Below are positions 36,946 to 45,290 of a stretch of DNA of 64,000 bases, in pieces. The notes beneath the pieces are model-generated. The model worked only from the letters and a program-made list of their open reading frames with translations, searched no databases and was not told where the DNA came from. The position numbers and the translations under genes are program-made. Origin of the DNA: Litchfieldella rifensis (lineage in GTDB: Bacteria; Pseudomonadota; Gammaproteobacteria; Pseudomonadales; Halomonadaceae). The stretch lies in assembly GCF_042646605.1 (NCBI RefSeq), contig NZ_JBHRUG010000049.1:13299-77298 (forward strand). Reading direction: 5' to 3'. The first letter of the stretch is position 1. Each line of letters begins with the position of its first letter.

Positions 36946-37063
36946 GCAGTGGCTCGAATGGCTCGCTCGGCGGTGTGGCTAGGCGGCGGCATGGCGTTCC
37001 TCGTGATGCGACAGGGCTCTAGGCTGTTATCCAGGTTGCACCGACAACAATCAGGAGGACTCC

Positions 37064-38164
37064 ATGAACGCCCTTGCCCAATCGTCACCGGCCGTTTCGG
37101 CTCATAACCCCATCGGCACCAATGGCTTCGAATTCGTCGAATATACCGCGCCGACCCAGGAAGGCATCGATGACCTGCGTGCCTTGTTCACGCGTATGGG
37201 CTTCACCGAAACCCGCAAGCATCGCTCCAAGGAGGTCTTCCTGTTCCAGCAGGAGGGGGTCAACTTCGTGCTCAACGCGGAACCGGGCAGCTTCGCGGCC
37301 GAATTCGGCAAGCAGCATGGTCCCAGTGCCTGTGCCATGGCCTGGAAGGTGGCCGATGCCAAGCAGGCCTTCGAGCATGCCGTGGCCAATGGCGCTGAGC
37401 CGGCGAGAAATCCGGTGGGCCCTGGCGAGGTCGGCATTCCCGCGGTCAAGGGGATCGGTGGCTCGCTACTGTATTTCGTGGACAACAAGCTCGATGACGA
37501 AGGGCGCACCATCTACGATGTCGATTTCGAGAAGATCCCCGGCCGCAACCCCAACGACAACAGCGTGGGTCTCCAGGTGCTCGACCATCTGACCCACAAC
37601 GTCGAGCGTGGCCAGATGGATGTGTGGGCGGACTTCTATACCCGCATCGCCAACTTCCGTGAGATCCGTTACTTCGACATCGCCGGCAAGCAGACTGGCC
37701 TGCATTCCCGCGCCATGACTGCGCCCTGCGGCAAGATGCACATTCCCATCAACGAGTCCGCCGACGACGCTTCGCAGATCGCCGAGTTCCTGCGCGAGTA
37801 CAACGGCGAAGGCATCCAGCACCTGGCCATGGCCACCGACGACATCTATGCCACCGTGCGTGCCCTGCGTGCCAACGGCGTCAAGTTCATGTCCACGCCG
37901 GACACCTACTACGAGAAGGTCGACGAGCGCGTACCCAACCATGAGGAAAACGTCGAGGAACTGCGTGAGCTGAGTCTGCTGGTCGACGGCGCACCGGATC
38001 AGGGGGTGCTGTTGCAGATCTTCACCGAGACAGTGATCGGCCCGATCTTCTTCGAGATCATCCAGCGCAAGGGCAACGACGGGTTCGGTGAGGGCAACTT
38101 CAAGGCCCTGTTCGAGTCCATCGAGGAAGACCAGATCCGTCGCGGGGTACTGAAGCCCGAGTGA
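37064..38164 (+). CDS. hppD: 4-Hydroxyphenylpyruvate dioxygenase
   Basis: Non-haem iron dioxygenase converting 4-hydroxyphenylpyruvate to homogentisate, the step after the aromatic aminotransferase encoded near 5 kb. 366 aa. The predicted iron triad is His 175 (VLDHLTHNV), His 253 (GIQHLAMATDDI) and Glu 331 (GPIFFEIIQRKG). The C-terminal LLQIFTETVIGPIFFEIIQRKG is diagnostic. The ATG is 7 nt from AGGAGG. Two TyrR-like boxes precede it and a stable hairpin follows. No homogentisate dioxygenase gene lies in the window, so the pathway continues elsewhere. A neutral-amino-acid-type transporter is next downstream. Confidence 0.97.
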   Translation: MNALAQSSPAVSAHNPIGTNGFEFVEYTAPTQEGIDDLRALFTRMGFTETRKHRSKEVFLFQQEGVNFVLNAEPGSFAAEFGKQHGPSACAMAWKVADAKQAFEHAVANGAEPARNPVGPGEVGIPAVKGIGGSLLYFVDNKLDDEGRTIYDVDFEKIPGRNPNDNSVGLQVLDHLTHNVERGQMDVWADFYTRIANFREIRYFDIAGKQTGLHSRAMTAPCGKMHIPINESADDASQIAEFLREYNGEGIQHLAMATDDIYATVRALRANGVKFMSTPDTYYEKVDERVPNHEENVEELRELSLLVDGAPDQGVLLQIFTETVIGPIFFEIIQRKGNDGFGEGNFKALFESIEEDQIRRGVLKPE

Positions 38165-38190
38165 ATGACGCTGGCGACGAATAGTCCGTT

Positions 38191-38225
38191 GATCGCCCCC
38201 GCCACGCCATCCGGTGGGGGCGATC
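38191..38225 (+). terminator. Hairpin after hppD
   Basis: A 13-bp stem (GATCGCCCCCGCC with GGTGGGGGCGATC, one G-U) with a 9-nt loop lies 27 bp past the stop. No T-tract follows, so termination may be imperfect. Confidence 0.55.
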
Positions 38226-38386
38226 ATGTGATGGTCGAATAGCCGTGTGGCGATGACCGCCCCGTACGGGCATATCGTGGCAATTCCAGCAAGTTTAAAC
38301 GGTCTTACCTCTGACGAACCCCTGATTTGCAGCAAAAAATAACGCTACAATCGTCGACAACAACAATCTCCCCGAAGGTATTCAAG

Positions 38387-39847
38387 ATGACGGCAAGACG
38401 ACAACCCAAGAACCTATGGTTGGGGCGCTGGGGATTCATCCTGGCGGCGACGGGCTCGGCAGTGGGCCTGGGCAATATCTGGAAATTTCCCTACATGACC
38501 GGCGAGTATGGCGGTGGCGCCTTCGTGCTGGTCTACCTCGCCTGTATCCTGGCCGTGGGCGTGCCGATCATGATGGTCGAGATCGGCTTCGGGCGTCGTG
38601 GGCGTGGCAGCCCCATCGATGCCATCCGGCGTGTGGTCAAGGAGTCGGGAGGGCACTCGGCCTGGTCACTGTTCGGCTGGATGGCGATGCTGTGTGGCTT
38701 CATGATCCTGTCGTTCTACGTGGTGGTGGCAGGCTGGTCTTTCGCTTATCTCTGGAAGACCCTCAGCGGTGGCCTGGTCGGTAACGAGGTCGCCGACATG
38801 GCGGCCATCTTCGAGGCCAACAACGCCAACCCCTGGAATCTAGGCTTCTGGAGCACCCTGGTGACCGTTATCACCATGCTGATCGTCGGCAGTGGGGTGC
38901 AGAAGGGCATCGAGCGCAGTGTGAGCTGGATGATGCCGGGCATGGTGCTCATGCTGGCGATCATGATTGGTTATGCCATGTTCTCCGGTGGATTCCCCCA
39001 GGGGGTGGCTTTCCTGTTCTCCTTCGAGGTCGGCAAACTTTCCAGTGAAGGCTTGCTGGCAGCCATGGGACACGCCTTCTTTACCCTGTCGCTGGCTTCC
39101 GGGGCGATCCTCACCTACGGTTCCTATCTGCCGGATCGCAGTTCCATTGCGCGGACCACCTTCACGGTCGCCATCGCCGACACCGTGGTGGCACTGATGG
39201 CCGGCCTGGCGATCTTCCCGGTCATCTTCGCCAACGGCATGGACCCCGCCGCGGGGCCGGGCCTGCTGTTCATGAGTCTGCCACTGGCCTTCCAGGCCAT
39301 GCCGCTGGGTACCCTGTTCGGAGCGATCTTCTTCATCATGCTGTCGATGGCCGCGCTGACGTCGGCGATCTCGATGATCGAGGCCACCGTGGCCTGGCTC
39401 AACGAGAGCAAGGGAGTCTCGCGCCGCAGTGCGGCATGGGGCGTGGGTATCCTGTTGTGGCTGGTCAGTACCCTGGCGATGCTGTCGTTCAATGTCGGGG
39501 CCGACTGGACGCTGCTCGGCAAGCACTTCTTCGACTGGCTGGATTACCTGACCTCGCGCTGGATGATGCCGCTGGGCGGCCTGGGCATGGCGCTGATGGC
39601 TGGCTTCCTGTTGCGCAACGAGGTGTTCAAGTCAGAACTCAGCCTTTCCCGTCCCCAGTATGCGCTGTGGCTGTTCATGGTGCGCTACGTGAGTCCGCTG
39701 GGTATCGTGCTGATCTTCATCGATGCGCTGGGTATCGCGACGCTCGACATGGCGAACCAGTGGCCCTGGCTGCTGGCACTGCTGGTGGTGGTCACCGTGA
39801 TCGGCGAGCTGGCCAGCCCGCGCCTCAAACGGCAACTGGCTGGCTGA
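38387..39847 (+). CDS. Sodium-dependent transporter of the NSS/SNF family
   Basis: Sodium:neurotransmitter-symporter family (LeuT-like) amino acid transporter, 486 aa with about 11-12 helices. Helix 1 has the sodium/substrate motif ATGSAVGLGNIWKFPY; GYLxxM-like and SLASGAILTYGSYLP segments lie where helix 6 contacts are expected. Substrate is unknown; Tyt1-type bacterial members carry tyrosine and the gene follows hppD, so an aromatic amino acid is a reasonable guess only. The frame opens at 38327, but the ATG at 38387 is 8 nt behind GAAGG. A clear terminator follows. Confidence 0.9.
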   Translation: MTARRQPKNLWLGRWGFILAATGSAVGLGNIWKFPYMTGEYGGGAFVLVYLACILAVGVPIMMVEIGFGRRGRGSPIDAIRRVVKESGGHSAWSLFGWMAMLCGFMILSFYVVVAGWSFAYLWKTLSGGLVGNEVADMAAIFEANNANPWNLGFWSTLVTVITMLIVGSGVQKGIERSVSWMMPGMVLMLAIMIGYAMFSGGFPQGVAFLFSFEVGKLSSEGLLAAMGHAFFTLSLASGAILTYGSYLPDRSSIARTTFTVAIADTVVALMAGLAIFPVIFANGMDPAAGPGLLFMSLPLAFQAMPLGTLFGAIFFIMLSMAALTSAISMIEATVAWLNESKGVSRRSAAWGVGILLWLVSTLAMLSFNVGADWTLLGKHFFDWLDYLTSRWMMPLGGLGMALMAGFLLRNEVFKSELSLSRPQYALWLFMVRYVSPLGIVLIFIDALGIATLDMANQWPWLLALLVVVTVIGELASPRLKRQLAG

Positions 39848-39870
39848 TCGCATTCCTCTCAACACTCCTT

Positions 39871-39905
39871 CCAACCCCCGCCTTCGTGCGGGGGTTGGTC
39901 GTTTG
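39871..39905 (+). terminator. Terminator of the NSS transporter gene
   Basis: An 11-bp perfect stem CCAACCCCCGC / GCGGGGGTTGG with loop CTTCGT is followed by TCGTTTGGTT. Confidence 0.75.
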
Positions 39906-40134
39906 GTTGCCCTCTGCCTGATCTGACGATACTCCCGCAGTGGCGATAGATACCACGCCGCCGGAGACTTAGACTGTGACTGGGCGCATCTCCTGGTCAA
40001 TATAACTCATTGGTTTAAGTAACCTTTGTCGTAAGAAGCCAGGACGCGGTTCTATCTGAATCGTTGAAGGTGCCGGTTTAGGTATCTGTTATCGTAAGGT
40101 CATCTGAATCGAAGCAGATGCAATGGGGCATTAG

Positions 40135-40290
40135 GGAAGCGCTGAAGAAATCGACGAGTAGGATCTAGCGCAAGGCGCCCGGAGCACAGGAACCGGAGCA
40201 TATGGGGTATATGTGAGGATCCGCCGGTCCGACGCTTCGGCACCGCGCAACGCAGCGATTGATCCACGCAGGCATTTATTCAGTGTTTCC
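40135..40290. mobile_element. MITE-like 156-bp element with imperfect terminal inverted repeats
   Basis: The ends GGAAGCGCTGAA (left) and TTCAGTGTTTCC (right) are inverted repeats with two mismatches. The inside is non-coding and contains a CATATGGGGTATATG imperfect dyad flanked by GC-rich halves. It sits alone in the 519-bp gap between the NSS transporter and the FIST gene; a related single end occurs at 2697. No clear target-site duplication is visible. Before it, from 39906 to 40134, are only loose direct repeats (ATCTGAATCG at 40055 and 40102, CGTAAG twice) of unknown meaning. Confidence 0.5.
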
Positions 40291-40366
40291 ATAGTGGCTG
40301 TGGCTACTGCCGCTTCCCTCCGTCGCCCGACTCGGGCGTACTGTTATCCATTCCAGAGAAGGTACG

Positions 40367-41515
40367 ATGTCCCAAGATAGAATAAGAACAGCACACACCC
40401 GCGCCACCGATGCCCGTGAGGCTGCCCGTGAATTTCACGCGGAGGTCTCGCAACCGGGAATGGCACTGGTGGTTTTCTTTTGCTCCAGCAAGTATGACTT
40501 GGAGGCGTTGGCGGACGAGCTGAACGGCTTGTTCGGCGATGTCCCGGTCGTGGGGTGCACGACCGCCGGCGAGATTGGTCCCGCCGGCTATCTTACGCAC
40601 AGCCTGACCGGGGTCAGTTTCCCCTCCAGCAGTTGCATGGCAGCTACCGGGTTGTTACAGGATCTGCAGCGGTTTGAATCCCACGCAGGCAACGATTTTG
40701 CCCAGGGCCTGTTGCGCCAACTGGAGGATTGCCACGAACCGTCATCACCGGAGAGCGTCTTTGCCCTGCTGCTCATCGATGGCTTGTCGTTACGAGAAGA
40801 GTCGGTGGCCCGGGCATTACAGGATGGCCTTGGCCGGATTCCGGTCGTCGGCGGATCAGCCGGTGATGACCTCGGGTTCGAACGGACCTGCGTATTCCAT
40901 GGCGGCGCCTTCCACGAGGATGCGGCGGTGCTGGCGCTTGTTGGCACCCGCTGGCCCATGACCGTCTTCAAGACTCAGCACTTCGTCTCCACTGACACTC
41001 GCCTGGTGGTGACCGAGGCCGATACCGCCAATCGCATCGTACGAGAGATCAATGGGCTGCCGGCTGCCGAGGAGTATGCGCGGCTGATCGGCGTCTCCCT
41101 GGCGGAATTGACCCCTTCCAATTTCGCGGAATTTCCGGTGGTCGTGCTGATCGACGGTGCCGACTATGTACGCTCCATCCAGAGCATCAACGAAGACGGC
41201 AGCATCACCTTCTTTTGCGCAATCGACGAGGGGCTGGTGCTGCGAGTGGGACGTGGCGTCGACCTGGCCGGTAACCTGGAGCAGAGCCTGGCAAAGGTCA
41301 GTGAGGAAGTCGGGTCGCCACAATTGGTACTTACCTGCGACTGCATATTGCGCAGCCTGGAGATCGATCGGCTCGATGAGAAAAAGCGGGTTGGCGATAT
41401 TCTGCGACGCTACAACGCGATTGGCTTCAGTACCTACGGCGAGCAGTTTGGCGGGTTGCACATCAACCAGACGTTGACCGGGGTCGCGATCGGCACCCCG
41501 CGGCTGGATGAGTGA
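40367..41515 (+). CDS. FIST domain protein, possibly a NosP-like sensor
   Basis: 382 aa with an N-terminal FIST domain (about 25-220: LVVFFCSSKYDLEALADELNGLFGDVPVVGCTTAGEIG, later GGSAGDDLGFERTCVFHGG) and a FIST-C domain (about 225-365, ending IGFSTYGEQFGGLHINQTLTGVAIG). FIST proteins are intracellular sensors; NosP members bind haem and nitric oxide and inhibit a co-encoded histidine kinase. This gene overlaps a cytoplasmic histidine kinase gene by 8 bp, exactly that arrangement. Haem binding is not demonstrable from sequence. The ATG follows AGAGAAGG. Confidence 0.88.
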   Translation: MSQDRIRTAHTRATDAREAAREFHAEVSQPGMALVVFFCSSKYDLEALADELNGLFGDVPVVGCTTAGEIGPAGYLTHSLTGVSFPSSSCMAATGLLQDLQRFESHAGNDFAQGLLRQLEDCHEPSSPESVFALLLIDGLSLREESVARALQDGLGRIPVVGGSAGDDLGFERTCVFHGGAFHEDAAVLALVGTRWPMTVFKTQHFVSTDTRLVVTEADTANRIVREINGLPAAEEYARLIGVSLAELTPSNFAEFPVVVLIDGADYVRSIQSINEDGSITFFCAIDEGLVLRVGRGVDLAGNLEQSLAKVSEEVGSPQLVLTCDCILRSLEIDRLDEKKRVGDILRRYNAIGFSTYGEQFGGLHINQTLTGVAIGTPRLDE

Positions 41516-42641
41516 CATGAACGCTGATGGCCACGAGGAGGCGTTGCGTGCGGAGATCGTACGCCTCAACAAGATCGTCCAGTCGCTTATGGATCGAGCG
41601 GAACGGGACATGAGCAACCAGGGGTCCACCTTCGGCCTGTTTCAGAGCACGATCGTGCTGGAGGGGCAGGTGCGCAACCGTACCCGGGACCTGGAAGCGG
41701 CGCTGCGTGAAAACGAGAAGATGACGCGCGCGTTGCAAAACGCCAAGGAACGGCTGGAGGGTGAGAAGGAGGCGCAGCGGCAGCTATTGCTCAAGCTCGA
41801 GGAGGCCCACGTCCAGTTGCTGCAGTCGGAAAAGCTGGCATCCATCGGCCAGCTTGCCGCCGGTGTCGCCCACGAGATCAACAACCCCATTGGCTTCATC
41901 AACTCCAATCTGGGTACCCTCAGTGAGTATGCCTCGGCGCTGCTAAAGCTCATCGAAACCTATGAGATGGGGGAGGCTCTGTTGCGTGCCAACCCGGAAC
42001 TGTCCGCCAGGCTCGATGACGTCAAGAAAGAGGCGGATATTGCCTTTGCGCGTGAAGATATCCTCTCACTGATCGACGAATCGATCGAGGGCACCCAGCG
42101 GGTCCGGGATATCGTACAGTCTCTACGTGATTTCTCGCGTCCAGGCGAGATGGGTTGGGAAATCGTGGATGTGCAACAGGGCATCAACAGCACGCTCAAT
42201 GTGGTACGCAACGAAGTCAAGCACAAGGCCGAGGTGGTTCTGGAGTACGGTGACCTGCCACCGGTCGAGTGTCTGCCGTCACAGTTGAATCAGGTCGTGA
42301 TGAACCTGGTGGTCAACGCCGCCCAGGCGATTCCGGATTACGGGAACATCACCATCAGGACGAGTAGCGACGGCGACCGGATCGCGATAGCGGTCACCGA
42401 TACCGGTTCCGGTATGGCGGCCGAGACCTGTGCCAAGGTGTTCGATCCGTTCTTTACCACCAAGCCCGTGGGCAAGGGTACCGGTCTCGGCCTCTCCGTG
42501 TCGTACAGCATTATCGAACGCCATAACGGCCACATCGATGTACAGAGCGAACCCGGCGTTGGGACGACGTTTACCGTGATCCTGCCGATTCGGCAGACAC
42601 CGACAACGGAACGCGATGACCTGTCTTCCGGGGCGGGTTAA
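41508..42641 (+). CDS. Cytoplasmic sensor histidine kinase paired with the FIST protein
   Basis: 377 aa. The N-terminus (about 1-110) is a coiled coil (EALRAEIVRLNKIVQSLMDRAERDM, ENEKMTRALQNAKERLEGEKEAQ) with no membrane helix; then the phosphoacceptor GVAHEINNPIGFINSNL and a complete HATPase with N-box NQVVMNLVVNAAQA, DTGSGM, FFTTKPVGKGTGLGLS. It therefore depends on a protein partner for sensing, and the overlapping FIST gene is the obvious candidate. No response regulator or HPt gene is adjacent, so the phosphate goes elsewhere, perhaps to a biofilm-control relay as in NosP/NahK systems. A second ATG at 41517 is also possible. Confidence 0.9.
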   Translation: MSDMNADGHEEALRAEIVRLNKIVQSLMDRAERDMSNQGSTFGLFQSTIVLEGQVRNRTRDLEAALRENEKMTRALQNAKERLEGEKEAQRQLLLKLEEAHVQLLQSEKLASIGQLAAGVAHEINNPIGFINSNLGTLSEYASALLKLIETYEMGEALLRANPELSARLDDVKKEADIAFAREDILSLIDESIEGTQRVRDIVQSLRDFSRPGEMGWEIVDVQQGINSTLNVVRNEVKHKAEVVLEYGDLPPVECLPSQLNQVVMNLVVNAAQAIPDYGNITIRTSSDGDRIAIAVTDTGSGMAAETCAKVFDPFFTTKPVGKGTGLGLSVSYSIIERHNGHIDVQSEPGVGTTFTVILPIRQTPTTERDDLSSGAG

Positions 42642-42810
42642 CCATCGTTCGCTCTGACTTTGCCAGATCAGACTGAAGTGGCGCGTGTCTGACACCCGTA
42701 GCGGAACGTTATAAACTTCCAAGCAGAGGTTACTGGCCAGTCCTCCGCAAAACCCTTATCGTTGGCTATATATAATCCCCTTTATAGATCTAACAGGTAT
42801 AAATGGCGCC

Positions 42811-43692
42811 ATGACGACCGCCGATCCTTCCCAAGTCGATGCCGCTGACGATCACGCCCGTCTGGCCGCGTTGCGTGACTTCCCCCGTGGCCAGGTGACG
42901 CTGATCGGCGCCGGGCCGGGTGATCCGGAGTTGCTGACCCTGAAGGCCTTGAAGCGCTTGCAGGTGGCGGAAGTGATCCTGCACGACCGCCTGGTGAGCG
43001 GTGAAGTGCTGGCGATGGCCAACCCCCGGGCACAGCGGCTCTATGTGGGCAAGGCGCGCTCGCGGCACAGCCTGCCCCAGGACGGCATCAACCGGGCGCT
43101 GGTGGAGTGGGCGCGGGCCGGCAAGCGGGTGGTGCGCCTGAAGGGCGGCGATCCCTTCATTTTCGGGCGTGGCGGTGAGGAGCTCGAGGCGCTGGCCGCT
43201 GCGGAAGTCGCCTTCGAAGTGATTCCGGGCATCACGGCGGCCTCGGGATGCGCCGCTTATGCGGGGATTCCGCTGACGCATCGCGACCATGCTCAGTCGG
43301 TACGGTTCATCACCGGCCACCTGCAGAACGGCAGCTGCGAACTCGACTGGCCGACGCTGGCGCACCCGGGACAGACGCTGGTGTTCTATATGGGCCTCGG
43401 CAGCCTGGATATCATTCGCCACCAGCTTCAGGCCCATGGCTTGGCCGGCGAAACACCGCTGGCATTGGTCGAGCAGGGCACGACCGCCCGTCAGCGAGTC
43501 CATGTCGGTACCCTGGCGGCTCTGCCGGCGAGTTTGGTGGATGGCGATGTGAAACCGCCGACCCTGATCATCGTCGGTGAGGTCGTCGCGCTGCACGATC
43601 GCCTGGCCTGGTTCGACGACGGGCGGGCGACGAGTCGGGGCTGGCAGGAAGGCAAGCATCCGACGCCGCAGTCCAAGAGTCACACCGCCTGA
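42811..43692 (+). CDS. cobA: Uroporphyrinogen-III C-methyltransferase (SUMT)
   Basis: Methylates uroporphyrinogen III at C2 and C7 to precorrin-2, on the way to sirohaem or cobalamin. 293 aa: VTLIGAGPGDPELLTLKALK near residue 30, VGKARSRHSLPQDGINR, RLKGGDPFIFGRGGEE, FEVIPGITAASGCAAYAGIPLTHRD and LVFYMGLG, all typical of stand-alone SUMTs. It lacks the CysG oxidase/chelatase domains. Sirohaem serves nitrite and sulfite reductases, but no partner gene is adjacent. A TATATATAAT stretch about 40 bp upstream may be the -10. The rlpA-like gene follows 37 bp downstream. Confidence 0.93.
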   Translation: MTTADPSQVDAADDHARLAALRDFPRGQVTLIGAGPGDPELLTLKALKRLQVAEVILHDRLVSGEVLAMANPRAQRLYVGKARSRHSLPQDGINRALVEWARAGKRVVRLKGGDPFIFGRGGEELEALAAAEVAFEVIPGITAASGCAAYAGIPLTHRDHAQSVRFITGHLQNGSCELDWPTLAHPGQTLVFYMGLGSLDIIRHQLQAHGLAGETPLALVEQGTTARQRVHVGTLAALPASLVDGDVKPPTLIIVGEVVALHDRLAWFDDGRATSRGWQEGKHPTPQSKSHTA

Positions 43693-43729
43693 GGAAAGGA
43701 AGCACCTGAATGGAACAAGGAGTTCGCTG

Positions 43730-44167
43730 ATGGTAGACAATCACTCGACCTGGCGGGGGCATGGGCGTGCCGCCCCGGTCGGCGTTTGGATATATGGCTT
43801 GGCCATGTTGCTGGTGACGGTGCTGCTGTCGGGTTGTGCAAGCCGTGATGTACACCGGACGGGAGCTGTCGATTTCAAGGCCGAGGAGGGGCTGGCCTCC
43901 TTTTACGCCGACCGGTACCACGGGCGACGCACCGCCAGTGGCGAGCGCTTCGACCAGCAGGCATTGACCGCGGCGCACCGCACCTTGCCGTTCGGCACGC
44001 GCGTCAAGGTGACCCGCCTCGACAACGGTCGCCACACCGTGGTCCGCATCAACGACCGGGGACCTTTCGTACGCGGTCGTATCATCGACCTGTCACGCCA
44101 GGCGGCGCGGGAACTGGGCATGGAGGCCGATGGCATGGTCTCGGTACGGATCGCGCCGGCACCCTGA
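43730..44167 (+). CDS. Short RlpA-like septal-ring lipoprotein
   Basis: 145 aa. A long N-terminus leads to a hydrophobic stretch (about 18-35, VWIYGLAMLLVTVLLSG) ending in the lipobox LLSGC, so Cys 36 is probably lipidated. The double-psi beta-barrel follows: GLASFYADRYHGRRTASGERFD, LTAAHRTLPFGTRVKVTRLDNGR, VVRINDRGPFVRGRIIDLSRQAARELGM. RlpA proteins cleave naked glycan strands at the septum; the C-terminal SPOR domain found in many is missing, so targeting may differ. The ATG is 6 nt from AAGGAG. Confidence 0.88.
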   Translation: MVDNHSTWRGHGRAAPVGVWIYGLAMLLVTVLLSGCASRDVHRTGAVDFKAEEGLASFYADRYHGRRTASGERFDQQALTAAHRTLPFGTRVKVTRLDNGRHTVVRINDRGPFVRGRIIDLSRQAARELGMEADGMVSVRIAPAP

Positions 44168-44204
44168 TGCCTCCGACTCGATCATCGTCAGCGACGTCAT
44201 TGGG

Positions 44205-45290
44205 TCAGGGGTGGGGCCGGCCGGACCAGCGTTGATATTCCCGTGTCCAGCGGGCCAGCAGCGCCTCGCGTTTGAGATCGTCGAGGGTGGCCAGTAGCCC
44301 TGGCCCCAGGCGGATCGGGCGCAAGGCCTCGCCCAGGCGGGCGCGTAACTCGTGTGCCGTGCCAGGACCTTCCAGTGCTGGATGCACCGCGCCCAGCGTC
44401 GTCTGTTCGCCAATCACCCGTTGTCCCGTCTCGCTGAGCAGGTAGTCGAGAAAGCGTCGCGCCGATTCGGGATGTGGCGCTTCGCGGGGAATGAAAGCCA
44501 GGCGCTGGGTGACCAGCGCGTAATCGCGCGGGATCACCATCTCCAGTTGTGGATGGGCGGCGATGAAATCGCTGGCGTAGCTGCCGAGCAGGTTGTAGCC
44601 GAGCAGGTAACGTCCCTCTGCCAGTCCTTCGAGCATCTCCCCCGTGGTGCCGACCAGCTCCGCATCGACGCCGCCCAGGGCGGCAATCAGGTCCCAGTAG
44701 CGCGGCGACAGGCGCACCTCTTCGATGGCATAGGTGTAGCCGGCACCGCTGCGTGCCGGGTCGTAGGTCACCACGCGTCCGCGTAGCGCCTGGTGGCGGG
44801 CTTCCAGCAGGTTCAACAGGTCGGCGTGGCTGGTGATGGCGCCGAAGCGTTCGGCCAGCTCGCGGCGATAGACGATGACGATCGGTTCGAAGGTGAGGCC
44901 GAACAATTCCCGACGCCAGCGTGCCCAGGCCGGCCAGGCATCGGCGCTCGGTGTCCTCAGCGGCTGGGCATGGCCGTCGTTGGCCAGCCGGTACTGCCAG
45001 GGCATGGCCGAGGAAATCACCAGGTCGGCCTTGTCCTCGTCTTCTTCGAGAAAGTGACGATGCAGCTCGAGGGTGGTGAAGTTGCGGTAGTGCAGTTCGA
45101 TATCGGGATGACGCTGGTGGAAATCTTCCAGCAGCGGTTGGATGTACGGCAGGTCCAGGGCGCCATGGACGCTCAGCGAGAGTGAATTTTCGCCATCGCG
45201 AGGTTCGGCAGGAAAGTGCAGCGTTTCGTCGGCCAGCCCTGGAAGGCTCAGCCACGCCAGGCACAGGAACAGGCACAGAGACTTGATCAT
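44205..45290 (-). CDS. Periplasmic binding protein co-encoded with the TctDE-like system
   Basis: 361 aa with a signal peptide (MIKSLCLFLCLAWLSLPGLA) and a ferric-iron/PgtC-type extracellular solute-binding fold: LSVHGALDLPYIQPLLEDFHQRHPDIELHY, ADLVISSAMPWQ, FEPIVIVYRREL, GRVVTYDPARSGAGYTYA. No ABC permease or ATPase is nearby; instead it is the last gene of an operon with a histidine kinase and response regulator, overlapping the kinase gene by 4 bp. A role as ligand receptor that signals to the kinase, as PgtC does for PgtB, is more likely than transport. The ligand is unknown but presumably the TctABC substrate. Confidence 0.82.
   Translation of the reverse strand: MIKSLCLFLCLAWLSLPGLADETLHFPAEPRDGENSLSLSVHGALDLPYIQPLLEDFHQRHPDIELHYRNFTTLELHRHFLEEDEDKADLVISSAMPWQYRLANDGHAQPLRTPSADAWPAWARWRRELFGLTFEPIVIVYRRELAERFGAITSHADLLNLLEARHQALRGRVVTYDPARSGAGYTYAIEEVRLSPRYWDLIAALGGVDAELVGTTGEMLEGLAEGRYLLGYNLLGSYASDFIAAHPQLEMVIPRDYALVTQRLAFIPREAPHPESARRFLDYLLSETGQRVIGEQTTLGAVHPALEGPGTAHELRARLGEALRPIRLGPGLLATLDDLKREALLARWTREYQRWSGRPHP

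Noticed and set aside
38291..38312. A possible TyrR-like box before the NSS transporter (TTTAAA then CTTACC)
   Set aside because: The half-sites are 5 nt apart instead of 6 and the right half matches poorly.
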